Source: CAYYIS01 sp964470965 (GTDB lineage: Bacteria; JAAXHH01; JABIQT01). From it: 64,000 nucleotides of DNA. Positions 44,150 to 52,978 of the stretch are shown here, in pieces. Made by a program: the position numbers and the translations under genes. Location: NCBI GenBank assembly GCA_964470965.1, contig CAYYIS010000013.1, positions 38,765-102,764 of the forward strand. Reading direction: 5' to 3'. Below the pieces are notes generated by a model. It was not told where the DNA came from. It saw nothing but the letters and a program-made list of their open reading frames with translations, and ran no database searches. Positions within the stretch are counted from its first letter, which is position 1. The number at the start of each line of letters is the position of its first letter.

Positions 44150-45148
44150 TCAGTCGGTGCCGCCCTGTTCAATCTCGTATAAAATCCCGCTTATTTTATT
44201 TATTAATTCAGGAAGACCGTCGCCGGTAGCCGAGGAAATCGGGATGGGCGAAGGGGTATGTCCGGCCTTCAGTTCATCGAGGAAAACAGCGTCCGTCATA
44301 GCATCCAGCTTGGTGAGGGCGATCATAGCAGGGCGTTTCAACAGGGATGGGTTGAACTGTTTTAGTTCGTCCTTAAGCACCTGATAATCTTGCCAGGGAT
44401 CGGGCGTCGTCATATCCAGGAGGAAAAGGAGTATTCTGGTCCGTTCAATATGTCTGAGGAATTGGATGCCCAGTCCTTTGCCGGTATGGGCGCCCTCGAT
44501 CAATCCCGGGATATCAGCCATCACGAAGCTGTCGAATTCACCGATGCGGACGATGCCCAGATTGGGCTCGAGCGTCGTAAACGGATAATCCGCTATTTTA
44601 GGTCTTGCCGATGAAAGGCGGGACAGCAGGGTGGATTTCCCGGCGTTGGGATGGCCGACCAGGCCGACATCAGCCAGGAGCTTCAACTCCAGCTCCAGCA
44701 CCCGTTCTTCACCCTCCCATCCCTCTTCGGAGCGCCTGGGTGTCTGATTTGTGGCGGATTTGAATGAGGCGTTACCACGTCCGCCGTCCCCGCCCTTTGC
44801 TACGATTGCGGTTTGATCTTGCTCCACCAGATCAGCAAATATCTCACCTGTTACCTCATCACGGATTACGGTACCCGCCGGCACCTGTATTATCAGGTCC
44901 GCCGCGTTTTTACCGTACATATTCTTACCCAGACCATGTTCCCCGTTGCGTGCCTTATAGTTGTGCCGGTAGCGGAAATCCAGGAGTGTGCGTTTTGCAG
45001 GATCCGCCTGCATCACCACGTCCCCGCCTTTCCCGCCTTTACCACCGTCAGGTCCGCCGCGGGGCACATGCTTCTCCCTGCGGAAGCTACAGCAGCCTTT
45101 GCCTCCACGGCCTGCCTGTACATGTATTCGGGCGTAGTCGATGAACAT
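44150..45148 (-). CDS. obgE: Obg-family GTPase
   Basis: A 332-residue GTPase involved in 50S ribosome maturation and stress response. The glycine-rich Obg domain begins FIDYARIHVQAGRGGKGCCSF and continues with repeated GGKGGKGGDV-type turns to about residue 155. The G domain follows with GHPNAGKSTLL (G1), DIPGLIEGAH (G3) and ALTKLDA (G4). The frame is open upstream to a GTG at 45184, but Obg proteins begin exactly at MFIDYAR, so I use the ATG at 45148. It lacks the optional C-terminal OCT domain. Confidence 0.95.
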   Translation of the reverse strand: MFIDYARIHVQAGRGGKGCCSFRREKHVPRGGPDGGKGGKGGDVVMQADPAKRTLLDFRYRHNYKARNGEHGLGKNMYGKNAADLIIQVPAGTVIRDEVTGEIFADLVEQDQTAIVAKGGDGGRGNASFKSATNQTPRRSEEGWEGEERVLELELKLLADVGLVGHPNAGKSTLLSRLSSARPKIADYPFTTLEPNLGIVRIGEFDSFVMADIPGLIEGAHTGKGLGIQFLRHIERTRILLFLLDMTTPDPWQDYQVLKDELKQFNPSLLKRPAMIALTKLDAMTDAVFLDELKAGHTPSPIPISSATGDGLPELINKISGILYEIEQGGTD

Positions 45149-45226
45149 GATGAAGGGATCTGTTCGCTCAATGCCTGTGATCACGGAACCAATGCGCCGG
45201 TATGACAGGCGGCAGAGAAGGACATC

Positions 45227-46453
45227 CTACATATGATCGATAATGGCTGTGCCAAACTCGGAGCATTTTACCTCGGTGGCACTGTCCATCAACCGGGCAA
45301 AATCATAAGTGACGATTTTTTCCGAGATAGTGCTTTCGAGACCTTTTATGATCAGGTCGGCAGCTTCGTACCAACCCAGGTGGCGCAGCATCAGTTCGCC
45401 GGACAGTATGACGGAACCGGGGTTTACCTTATCCTGGTCGGCATACTTGGGTGCGGTGCCGTGGGTGGCTTCAAAGACGGCATGGCCGGTGTGGTAATTG
45501 ATATTGCCGCCTGGAGCGATGCCGATACCGCCCACCTGCGCGGCCAGAGCGTCGGAGCAATAGTCGCCGTTCAGGTTCATGGTGGCGATCACATCGAATT
45601 CATCAGGCCGGGTGAGCACCTGCTGTAGAAAGATATCCGCGATAACGTCCTTGATCAATATTTTACCTTCCGGCACATTTCCCTGGCACTCGTCCCAACT
45701 TACGACTTTGTCGCTGTATTGTTCCCTCGCCAGTTCATAGCCCCAGTTACGGAAGGCGCCCTCGGTGAACTTCTGGATGTTGCCCTTGTGTACCAGCGTT
45801 ACGCTTTCCCGGTTCTGCGCGATCGCGTAGTCTATAGCCGCGGCGATAAGACGGTGGCTGCCCGATTCGCTGATTGGCTTGATCCCGATACCCGAGTCTG
45901 GTCGAATATCCCAGTCGAATTCTGTTTTGCAGAAATCGATCAGCTTTTTCGCGTTTTGGCTGTAGGCTTCGTGTTCCTTACCAGCGTAAACGTCCTCTGT
46001 ATTTTCCCGAAAGATGACCATATCCACCTTTTCCGGATCGCGCACTGGACTGGGTACGCCCTGGAACCAGCGCACCGGCCGGAGGCAGACATACAGGTCC
46101 AGGATCTGGCGTAATGCGACGTTAAGACTGCGGATACCACCGCCTACCGGTGTGGTCAAAGGCCCCTTGATGCCGACCAGATAGTTACGGAAAGCCTCGA
46201 CCGTCTCGTCTGGAAGCCAGCTGCCGGAAGTGTTGAACGCTTTTTCTCCGGCCAGGACTTCCATCCAGGCAATACTGCGTGACCCGCCATAGGCTTTCAC
46301 TATGGACGCGTCGAGAACACGAACCGCTGAACGCCAGATATCAGGTCCGATTCCGTCCCCTTCTATGAATGGAATTATAGGATTGTCGGGCACCGTCAGC
46401 GTCCCGTCAACCATACGAATCGATTCTCCACCGGTAGGTGGTTGATATGCCAT
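45227..46453 (-). CDS. icd: Isocitrate dehydrogenase (NADP-type)
   Basis: A 408-residue TCA-cycle enzyme oxidising isocitrate to 2-oxoglutarate. Substrate-binding residues are visible in GGIRSLNVALRQ (the regulatory Ser position) and the catalytic YxxK region. The cofactor loop HGTAPKYADQDKVNPGS has Lys-Tyr as in NADP-dependent E. coli Icd. It is 30 bp downstream of mdh and co-directional, so the two are expected to be co-transcribed. Confidence 0.96.
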   Translation of the reverse strand: MAYQPPTGGESIRMVDGTLTVPDNPIIPFIEGDGIGPDIWRSAVRVLDASIVKAYGGSRSIAWMEVLAGEKAFNTSGSWLPDETVEAFRNYLVGIKGPLTTPVGGGIRSLNVALRQILDLYVCLRPVRWFQGVPSPVRDPEKVDMVIFRENTEDVYAGKEHEAYSQNAKKLIDFCKTEFDWDIRPDSGIGIKPISESGSHRLIAAAIDYAIAQNRESVTLVHKGNIQKFTEGAFRNWGYELAREQYSDKVVSWDECQGNVPEGKILIKDVIADIFLQQVLTRPDEFDVIATMNLNGDYCSDALAAQVGGIGIAPGGNINYHTGHAVFEATHGTAPKYADQDKVNPGSVILSGELMLRHLGWYEAADLIIKGLESTISEKIVTYDFARLMDSATEVKCSEFGTAIIDHM

Positions 46454-46483
46454 CTTCTGCTCCTTCGATAATTACGGTGGTCG

Positions 46484-47407
46484 TTAGATTCCCAGTTCTT
46501 CAAGACTCTTCTGATAAACGGTAGCAGAGGCGTGCAGGGCGTCCCGCTCCTCGTCAGTCAGGTTCAGTTGGATGATTTCTTCGATGCCGTTGTTGCCCAG
46601 CTTGACCGGCACGCCGACACAGACGTTGTCGAGCCCGTATTCGCCTTCGAGCATGACCGAGGCCGGCACGATGCGGTTTTTACCTTTAAGCATTGATTCC
46701 ACCATCTGGACGACCGCGGCGCCGGGCGCATAGTAGGCGCTACCGGTTTTCAGGTAATTAACGATCTCCGCGCCTCCGTCCCGGGTGCGCTGGACGATAG
46801 CATCGATCCGGTCCTGCGGGATTAACTCCGTGATCGGTATCCCGCTAACGGTAGTATATCGGGGTATAGGAACCATGGTATCTCCATGGCCGCCCAGGAT
46901 CATAGCGGAAGTATCCTCCATTGAAACACCCAGTTCCATTGCGATGAATGAACGGTATCGGGCACAATCGAGAACACCGGCCTGTCCGTAGACACGTTTG
47001 CGACCGAAACCGGACGCTTTAAGCGCTATATAAGTCATTACATCCAGTGGATTGCTCACCATGAGGATCTGCGAATCCGGTGCATACTTTACGATGTCCT
47101 CGGTCACCGAGGTGATAATCTCCGCGTTTTTCTTGAGAAGGTCCAACCGATCCATTCCCGGCTTTCGGGCCAATCCGGCAGTGACAACCACGATGTCAGA
47201 GCCTTCCAGAGCCGCGAAATCGTTCGATCCCACGACGGTGCTGTCAAAACCTAGAACCGGACCGGCTTCCAGCATATCAAGTGCTTTACCCTGAGGTACC
47301 CCGTCCACGATGTCGACCAGCGTTACATCACCAAGCTCAAGCTGGGCGGTGTACAGCGCAGCGGTAGCCCCTACATTTCCTGCTCCGACAACTCCTATCT
47401 TCGGCAT
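46484..47407 (-). CDS. mdh: Malate dehydrogenase (LDH-like type)
   Basis: A 307-residue NAD-dependent malate dehydrogenase interconverting malate and oxaloacetate. The Rossmann loop is IGVVGAGNVGATAALYT. Substrate-binding Arg residues occur in TAGLARKPGMDRLDL; the presence of Arg, not Gln, in that loop supports malate over lactate. The catalytic His is in ILGGHGDTMVP. A GGAG site lies 6 bases before the ATG. It sits between the NYN gene and icd in a minus-strand operon. Confidence 0.96.
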   Translation of the reverse strand: MPKIGVVGAGNVGATAALYTAQLELGDVTLVDIVDGVPQGKALDMLEAGPVLGFDSTVVGSNDFAALEGSDIVVVTAGLARKPGMDRLDLLKKNAEIITSVTEDIVKYAPDSQILMVSNPLDVMTYIALKASGFGRKRVYGQAGVLDCARYRSFIAMELGVSMEDTSAMILGGHGDTMVPIPRYTTVSGIPITELIPQDRIDAIVQRTRDGGAEIVNYLKTGSAYYAPGAAVVQMVESMLKGKNRIVPASVMLEGEYGLDNVCVGVPVKLGNNGIEEIIQLNLTDEERDALHASATVYQKSLEELGI

Positions 47408-47437
47408 AGTTCACTCCTTAATTGAAAAAGAGAAGAT

Positions 47438-48991
47438 TTATGTTTCACTGTTCACAGCGCCCGGCTGCGGTACTGCAACCCGGCAAGGGACTGGTTCGGC
47501 GGACGTCGGCCGGTCCATCTTGATTAGCAGGCTTTCATCTATCGGATAATGGCGGTCCGCCGATTCGATGAGATCCCGAGCCGTGTTGTGCGGGAATGAG
47601 AACACCTCCACCCTCGGTCCCATCTCTTTGACCAACGATATCAACGATACGAAATCGCCATCTCCGCTCACAAGCACGACTACATCCAGTTTGTCAGCCA
47701 TACCGATAACATCGATCGCCATACCCATGTCCCAGTCACCCTTGGCAGACCCGTCGCTGCGCTGGCGTAGATCCTTGCGTTTGACCTGGTAGCTGCGTTG
47801 CTGCAGCATGGCCACGAACCCGGATTGATCCACTTCAGGAGTCTGGATGACATAGGCAATCGCTCGAATCAACCTGCGATCGCCTACCGCTGCCTGCATC
47901 AGTTTCTCGAAATCCAGACGGGCGCCGTACTGCCTTGCGGCATAGAACATATTTTGTACGTCCACAAAAATACCCACGCGGTTCAAGTCAGGTGATGTCT
48001 TGTGCCCTTCGACCTGGGTTTTCTGTGTCTCCTTACGGAGCATTTGAACTTCCTTCTGCAGTTCACCGATTGTTCCCCGAAGTTTTTCAGTTTCAGACCG
48101 TACCGAGTTGACAGTTGACTCCACGGTTTCTCTGATGTCGAATATATTACGTGCGAATGTTTGAAGCACGGGATTCAGATCTGTCTCAGCCTGTACCTGA
48201 TTCCGCTGTTCAAGTTCATGCTTCAGTTTGCGATTTTCCTGTTGCAACCTATCCACGCGTACCTCATAGTCCTGCATTTCCCCCTGCTTTTCCAACTGAC
48301 GGCCGATTTCCTGGTCCTTTTCCGCCGGGGTGGTCTCGTGGTTTCGTTTCGCGCGCCGGACGCTGTCATCTTCAGCCTGTAAACCCCTTATTCGTTGCTG
48401 CAGGCTTCCCGCGCGGTTTTTCAAGTGAGCATTCTGGTTTTTCTGCCTTGCCGCAGCCTCTATGGTTTTATCCAGTTCCTCCTGGAGTCTTTTTACTCGG
48501 ATTTCACCGTTGTCGGACGCCGGGCCTGACGTGGGAGTTTCTGGGGCGAGAGGCACGGGGGTAGGCGCCTTAATTTGCATTTGAGCGATCTCGATCATAA
48601 CGGATATGGATTCCACCGCAGCCGATCGTTCGTCCAGCACTATGGCGGTCAGATACCTGCAGAACTGATCCGGCGGCATTTCCATGCAGGCTATGGACCA
48701 GGCCTTGATTTCCGCTTCTTCGATACGGTGTAGTTCCTCTATCTCTTCGGTCGCCACTTCGGCCAGGGCCTTAAGAACCAAATCTCCAGTAGAAGCCTGT
48801 TCCCTGAATTCAATGACCAGTTCGGCCACCAGCATATCAGAAGACACGGATTTCGTCCGCATCCCTGGGTATCTGACCCCGCAGGCGTTACACAAATTGA
48901 CAATAGACGAGCGGTCCAGTGTATTGGTCAGAATCCAGGACAGAATCTGTGGGTCGAATGTTTTTATCAGGCTATTATAGTTAGAATGCAT
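47438..48991 (-). CDS. NYN-domain protein with long coiled coil
   Basis: A 517-residue protein. The C-terminal 160 residues are a LabA/DUF88-type NYN (PIN-like) nuclease domain with its acidic residues: VGIFVDVQNMFYAA, DWDMGMAIDVIGM and VVVLVSGDGDFVSLI. The middle (about 165-320) is a strong heptad coiled coil rich in Glu, Gln, Arg and Lys. The N-terminal 150 residues are helical and unassigned. NYN domains are predicted metal-dependent RNases. Two ATGs are possible: 49006, and 48991 which has GAGGAAGG just before it; I use the latter. It is 30 bp upstream of mdh, in the same direction. Confidence 0.8.
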   Translation of the reverse strand: MHSNYNSLIKTFDPQILSWILTNTLDRSSIVNLCNACGVRYPGMRTKSVSSDMLVAELVIEFREQASTGDLVLKALAEVATEEIEELHRIEEAEIKAWSIACMEMPPDQFCRYLTAIVLDERSAAVESISVMIEIAQMQIKAPTPVPLAPETPTSGPASDNGEIRVKRLQEELDKTIEAAARQKNQNAHLKNRAGSLQQRIRGLQAEDDSVRRAKRNHETTPAEKDQEIGRQLEKQGEMQDYEVRVDRLQQENRKLKHELEQRNQVQAETDLNPVLQTFARNIFDIRETVESTVNSVRSETEKLRGTIGELQKEVQMLRKETQKTQVEGHKTSPDLNRVGIFVDVQNMFYAARQYGARLDFEKLMQAAVGDRRLIRAIAYVIQTPEVDQSGFVAMLQQRSYQVKRKDLRQRSDGSAKGDWDMGMAIDVIGMADKLDVVVLVSGDGDFVSLISLVKEMGPRVEVFSFPHNTARDLIESADRHYPIDESLLIKMDRPTSAEPVPCRVAVPQPGAVNSET

Positions 48992-49109
48992 TACCTTCCT
49001 CACCATCCTACATGAGGTGTCAGGCGATAGATTTGCGGTCCGGGCAGAGGCGTGTTCGGCTTTTCCGGTGTCTCCATATATTGATTATTGACGTTAAAAC
49101 ACAAGAGTA

Positions 49110-49115
49110 ATTATA
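49110..49115 (-). promoter_or_regulatory. Possible -10 element upstream of NYN gene
   Basis: A perfect TATAAT on the minus strand, 44-49 bases after the aspC stop and about 120 bases before the NYN start. The expected -35 position is poor, so this is a weak call. Confidence 0.25.
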
Positions 49116-49158
49116 GCCATACACGCCTAATGTACTTACGGTTGCTGTTTAAGATTCA

Positions 49159-50361
49159 TCAACAATTCTTTAATGCCCCCAAACCTTCTTCGATACGATC
49201 CAGTCCTTTCTCGATGATATCCATCGAAGTCGCATAGGACAGGCGGATGCAACCTTCCCCACCGAAGGCAACGCCGGGTACGGTGACGACTCCGAACGAT
49301 TTCAGGAAATACATGGCCAGGTCCAGCGAGCCCTCGATTTTTCCATCGGACGGCGTCGCTCGGCCCATGTGCGCGGAGAAATCTGGAAACACGTAGAACG
49401 CCCCTCCAGGATTGATGCACGTGACGCCGTCCATGCTGCCGAACCGATCAACAATATAGGTGCGCCTTACACTAAATTCTTCCACCATCGCCCCGATGAA
49501 ATCCTCCGTGCCGGTCAAAGCCGCAACACCTGCATACTGCGTGATGGCACTGGGATGCATGACAGATTGCCCTTGGAATTTTGCGACACCGTCCATCACA
49601 TCCTGAGGCCCGGCCGCGAATCCTAACCTCCATCCGGTCATGCAATAGGCCTTTGATAGGCCATTTACGATGATCGATCGATCCTGCATCCCGTCGCACA
49701 TAGCCGCAATGCTGTGGTGCCTCCTGCCGTCGAACAGTATTTTTTCATACAATTCATCGGAAATCAAGATGATCCGGGTTTCCAAGATGACGGCGGCTAG
49801 CGCTTCGAGTTCTTCTCTCGTGTATACCATTCCGGTGGGGTTGGATGGAGAATTAAACAGAATCGCTTTTGTTCTCGGGGTGATAGCGGCACGGAGTTGG
49901 TCCGGTGTAATTTTAAACTGGGATTCTACATCCGTGGGCATCACCACCGCTTCCGCACCGGTCAGGCGAACCATTTCCGTGTAGCTTACCCAGTAAGGTG
50001 CCGGTACAAGGACTTCATCCCCGTCGTTACACAGCGCAAACAATATATTGAACAACGCATGCTTACCTCCGGACGTGACAACGATCTGGGATGGGGCATA
50101 GTTGAGATCGTTGTCCCTGGAGAATTTTCCACAGATCGCCTCTTTGATATCTATGGTTCCCGCGGCCGGTGTGTATTTGGTATGACCTGCCTCTATCGCC
50201 TCGATTCCAGCCTTCCGGATATGTTCGGGCGTGGGAAAATCCGGCTCCCCCACTGCGAAGTTGAGAACTTCGTGTCCTTCCCGCCGCATTGAGATAGCCC
50301 GTTCGTTCATGGCCGTTGTCGCAGACGGTGCGATGCGAGCGAGTCGCTCGGATAATTGCAT
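49159..50361 (-). CDS. aspC: Aspartate aminotransferase (class I)
   Basis: A 400-residue PLP enzyme of the AspAT Ib group. It begins LSERLARIAPSATTAMNERA. It carries NSPSNPTGMVYTREEL (the PLP-ring Asn) and the Schiff-base Lys in NGLSKAYCMTGWRLGF, and ends with a substrate-binding Arg in CIRLSYATS. It transfers amino groups between aspartate or glutamate and 2-oxoacids. It begins 2 bp after coaD ends, so it belongs to the rsmD-coaD-aspC cluster. Confidence 0.93.
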   Translation of the reverse strand: MQLSERLARIAPSATTAMNERAISMRREGHEVLNFAVGEPDFPTPEHIRKAGIEAIEAGHTKYTPAAGTIDIKEAICGKFSRDNDLNYAPSQIVVTSGGKHALFNILFALCNDGDEVLVPAPYWVSYTEMVRLTGAEAVVMPTDVESQFKITPDQLRAAITPRTKAILFNSPSNPTGMVYTREELEALAAVILETRIILISDELYEKILFDGRRHHSIAAMCDGMQDRSIIVNGLSKAYCMTGWRLGFAAGPQDVMDGVAKFQGQSVMHPSAITQYAGVAALTGTEDFIGAMVEEFSVRRTYIVDRFGSMDGVTCINPGGAFYVFPDFSAHMGRATPSDGKIEGSLDLAMYFLKSFGVVTVPGVAFGGEGCIRLSYATSMDIIEKGLDRIEEGLGALKNC

Positions 50362-50363
50362 GA

Positions 50364-50855
50364 CTACTCCGGATTCCCTGATGTGAATATTTTCTTCAGG
50401 TGCTTCGACACGTGATCGGGTACGAACCGGTCTACATTGCCGCCATATCGGGCGACTTCCCGAACCAGCGATGAACTGACATAGGTGTAAGGTTCTCCTG
50501 GCAAAAAACAGACGGTGGTGACGTCCGGCGCCAGATGTCGGTTCATCAGTGACATCTGGTACTCGGATTCAAAGTCGGTACCGGTCCTCACGCCACGGAT
50601 CAGCGCGATGGCTTTCAGGCGTCTGGCAGCATCGACAATAAGACCATGGTAGGATTCTACCGTCACCCGGTCGAGTGTGACGATAGTGTCGTTGATCATA
50701 CCGATTCGTTCATCGAGTGAAAACAAGGGTGATTTATTGAGATTGGGCGCAACAGTGACGACAATTCGGTCGAATACTTCCAGGGCCTGATGTATTATGT
50801 CCAGGTGCCCGTTTGTTATGGGGTCGAATGTGCCCGGAAAGAGTGCGGTTTTCAT
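50364..50855 (-). CDS. coaD: Phosphopantetheine adenylyltransferase
   Basis: A 163-residue nucleotidyltransferase, the penultimate enzyme of coenzyme A synthesis. The ATP-binding TxGH-type motif appears in FPGTFDPITNGHLDI, the pantetheine-binding part in IRGVRTGTDFESEYQMSLMN, and the SS-R motif in YVSSSLVREVARYGG. It overlaps rsmD by 4 bp, the common rsmD-coaD pairing of bacteria. Confidence 0.97.
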   Translation of the reverse strand: MKTALFPGTFDPITNGHLDIIHQALEVFDRIVVTVAPNLNKSPLFSLDERIGMINDTIVTLDRVTVESYHGLIVDAARRLKAIALIRGVRTGTDFESEYQMSLMNRHLAPDVTTVCFLPGEPYTYVSSSLVREVARYGGNVDRFVPDHVSKHLKKIFTSGNPE

Positions 50856-51481
50856 CGGCGTTTCCTTGGTGATGGCGGCTGGAGATCGACCGGTCGGACG
50901 CCCGAGGCGAGTTGCGGAGAGGTAATCCTGTCCTGTTCATCCCGCTGATAGAAGGTCAGTGTTGTGTTTCCGTATTGTTTAATTCGCGTCTGAATAAGGC
51001 CGGAATCGGTGGTCACAGGTTCGAATTTGGCGCTGTGTTCAATGATCAGGAGACCATCGTCGGTCAACACCGGCAGCGCGGCTACCGCATGTACAATTTC
51101 GTAAACATGCGGACCATCATACGGTGGATCGGCGATGATTAGGTCTACGGGACAATGGCACTGTGACAGATGACTGAGCGCCGTCGCTGCGTCTGTGCGC
51201 CACACCGCCGCCTGGTCTTCCAGTATTCCAAGATTCGTTTTGATAGCTCGGACGGCACCCGGATCGTCATCCACAAACACCGCACAGGCTGCGCCGCGGC
51301 TTAAAGCTTCTATCCCCAGGCTGCCGGTTCCCGCGCACAGATCCACCACCGTTTTACCACCTATCCAAGGAGCCAGTGTGTCGAAGAGAGAAGTTTTGAC
51401 ACGACCGCTCGTGGGGCGCAGAGGCCCGGAAGGAATCTTAAGACGCCGCCCTTTCACCTGTCCTGAGACAATTCTTACCAC
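50852..51481 (-). CDS. rsmD: 16S rRNA (guanine966-N2)-methyltransferase RsmD
   Basis: A 209-residue rRNA methyltransferase. It starts VRIVSGQVKGRRLKIPSG, has the SAM loop VVDLCAGTGSLGIEAL and the catalytic ADPPYDG (N/DPPY) motif. The frame is open to 51535, but the GTG at 51481 has a GAGGGG site just upstream and yields the canonical N-terminus; it also avoids overlap with the pilM-like gene. The C-terminus is a Pro/Arg-rich tail. Confidence 0.92.
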   Translation of the reverse strand: MVRIVSGQVKGRRLKIPSGPLRPTSGRVKTSLFDTLAPWIGGKTVVDLCAGTGSLGIEALSRGAACAVFVDDDPGAVRAIKTNLGILEDQAAVWRTDAATALSHLSQCHCPVDLIIADPPYDGPHVYEIVHAVAALPVLTDDGLLIIEHSAKFEPVTTDSGLIQTRIKQYGNTTLTFYQRDEQDRITSPQLASGVRPVDLQPPSPRKRR

Positions 51482-51512
51482 ATACCCCTCGTCATTCCAA
51501 CAGTTCCGACCG

Positions 51513-52445
51513 TTATGTTTCCGTTGGCAGAGCAAGGCCGATAGCCACCATGAACTCGGCTTGATTCAGCCGCTTTACCTCTTCTGTAATGTCGTCGTCT
51601 ATCTGCAATCCTTCTAACGGCACTCCGGCCGTGATACAACAATCGAGCTGCTCTCCCCACTGTTTACAAAGCCGTTCCAGGTCTTTTCGCTCGGAACTGA
51701 CGTACACCGTATCTGGCACATCTCCCTCTCCCATGACGTTGAGCAGATGCCGGAACTGGGTACTGAAAGACTCAATCGCCTTCTCATCACTTCCCGGTTC
51801 GGACCCTAGCGGCATCACCGAAAGATTCAGACTGGCGTCTCGCATCAAAATAATATCTATGGCGCCGGGTTCTATATGCGCTATGGCAGCCGTTTTCAAA
51901 TCTGACAAGGAATGTGTCACTTCAAAGGCATTGATCAGTGCGATGGAAGCCACCGTCAGACCAGCGGGTGTGATCCCCGCGCCGTCGACAATGTCCTGCA
52001 TTGCTTCCACCGAATCCTTTCGCACGGCGACCACGAGGACATCTCGATTGCCATCCGCCATATGATCTGACCTTCCGAAATCGACTACATAATTCGAGAT
52101 AGGCTCGTCCGTAAACTGCTCCGCCTCCCACATGAGCCAGTCATAGGTCGATTGGGGAGGCACAGAAGCGTCTAACTTGGGAATCAATACTGTCGCAAAA
52201 CGGTTGCGAAGCCCAACGATGACCGGCCAATCCGGATCACTGTGTTCTGCCAGGATTTTCCGGATTGCTCCGGCAACATCGTCTTTCTGATCTAAAAGGT
52301 TGGTGGGGGCATATGACTGGGACAGGGGTTGCAGACCGATGCGGCGCAAAAGCGGCCCCTGGGGGGATTGTTCGATCGCAGCCATGCGTACGGCATCGTA
52401 ACCGATATCCAGGCCCACGGTGATCTGGGAGGCGGCTGTTGACAT
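51513..52445 (-). CDS. pilM: PilM-like actin-fold ATPase
   Basis: A 310-residue actin/FtsA-like protein of the type IV pilus PilM group. It begins ITVGLDIGYDAVRMAAI (phosphate-1 loop), and includes LDASVPPQSTYDWLMWEAEQF and an adenosine-loop-like TAAIAHIEPGAIDIILM. PilM normally sits on the inner face of the membrane and recruits PilN. No pilN, pilO or pilQ follows here; rsmD does. It could instead be a distantly related actin-like protein. A promoter lies 54-82 bp upstream. Confidence 0.75.
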   Translation of the reverse strand: MSTAASQITVGLDIGYDAVRMAAIEQSPQGPLLRRIGLQPLSQSYAPTNLLDQKDDVAGAIRKILAEHSDPDWPVIVGLRNRFATVLIPKLDASVPPQSTYDWLMWEAEQFTDEPISNYVVDFGRSDHMADGNRDVLVVAVRKDSVEAMQDIVDGAGITPAGLTVASIALINAFEVTHSLSDLKTAAIAHIEPGAIDIILMRDASLNLSVMPLGSEPGSDEKAIESFSTQFRHLLNVMGEGDVPDTVYVSSERKDLERLCKQWGEQLDCCITAGVPLEGLQIDDDITEEVKRLNQAEFMVAIGLALPTET

Positions 52446-52498
52446 GGGGAAGACCCAAATTTAAAAATTAGTTATAAATACAGATTCAAATCACACGC

Positions 52499-52527
52499 AA
52501 AATACTCCTGGACCGCCTTTTTGTCAA
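52499..52527 (-). promoter_or_regulatory. Near-consensus promoter for pilM-rsmD-coaD-aspC
   Basis: Minus strand: TTGACA (52522-52527), 17 bases, TATTTT (52499-52504). The leader to the pilM ATG would be about 45 bases. It separates this group from the sprA-comEA transcript. Confidence 0.6.
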
Positions 52528-52539
52528 TAGAAAAGTAGG

Positions 52540-52554
52540 AGGCCTCAAGGGCCT
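52540..52554 (-). terminator. Small hairpin overlapping comEA-like stop
   Basis: AGGCC-CTTGA-GGCCT on the minus strand spans the stop codon of the comEA-like gene and is followed by CCTACTTTTC. The stem is only 5 bp, so at best this is a weak terminator. Confidence 0.3.
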
Positions 52555-52973
52555 TTCGGCGACGGTTCTGGGACGGTAATCAGGGGTTTTATACCAGAAA
52601 ACACAACAGGGCCGATGCCCTTCACATCAAGAAGCTGATCGGGTGACTGAAACATGCCCATTTGCTCGCGGTACGATATAACACGCTGGGCTAGTATGGG
52701 GCCGATGCCCGGCAACGTTTGCAGCTGTTTCGCAGAGGCGGTATTGATGTTAAGCACAGACGCTTGACGTGTGTTTTCAGCCGGGAAATTCGGCGGATCG
52801 GGAAGCGAAGAATTTCCTCCCCGCACGGATAGTTCCAATGCCTGTTCGGTTTGAACTTCAGCGACAGTCGTGTACAGCCCATACCAGCGGATCAGCGTAA
52901 CACCACCGCCTACCAACAGACTACAGACGACAAAAATGATTGCCTGCTGCTCCAGTTGTGTCAGATTAAACAT
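52545..52973 (-). CDS. comEA: ComEA-like helix-hairpin-helix protein
   Basis: A 142-residue protein with one N-terminal transmembrane helix (about 10-30, QAIIFVVCSLLVGGGVTLI), a Pro/Asn-rich linker, and a C-terminal double helix-hairpin-helix domain: LNINTASAKQLQTLPGIGPILAQRVI and LLDVKGIGPVVFSGIKP. This is the DNA-receptor domain of ComEA, which binds incoming double-stranded DNA during transformation. It begins 5 bp after sprA ends, so it is co-transcribed with that gene. Confidence 0.88.
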   Translation of the reverse strand: MFNLTQLEQQAIIFVVCSLLVGGGVTLIRWYGLYTTVAEVQTEQALELSVRGGNSSLPDPPNFPAENTRQASVLNINTASAKQLQTLPGIGPILAQRVISYREQMGMFQSPDQLLDVKGIGPVVFSGIKPLITVPEPSPKGP

Positions 52974-52978
52974 AGGAT

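Noticed and set aside
49000..49077. 25-codon frame overlapping the start of the NYN gene
   Set aside because: No ribosome site and no recognisable feature; the stop overlap with the NYN start region is probably accidental.
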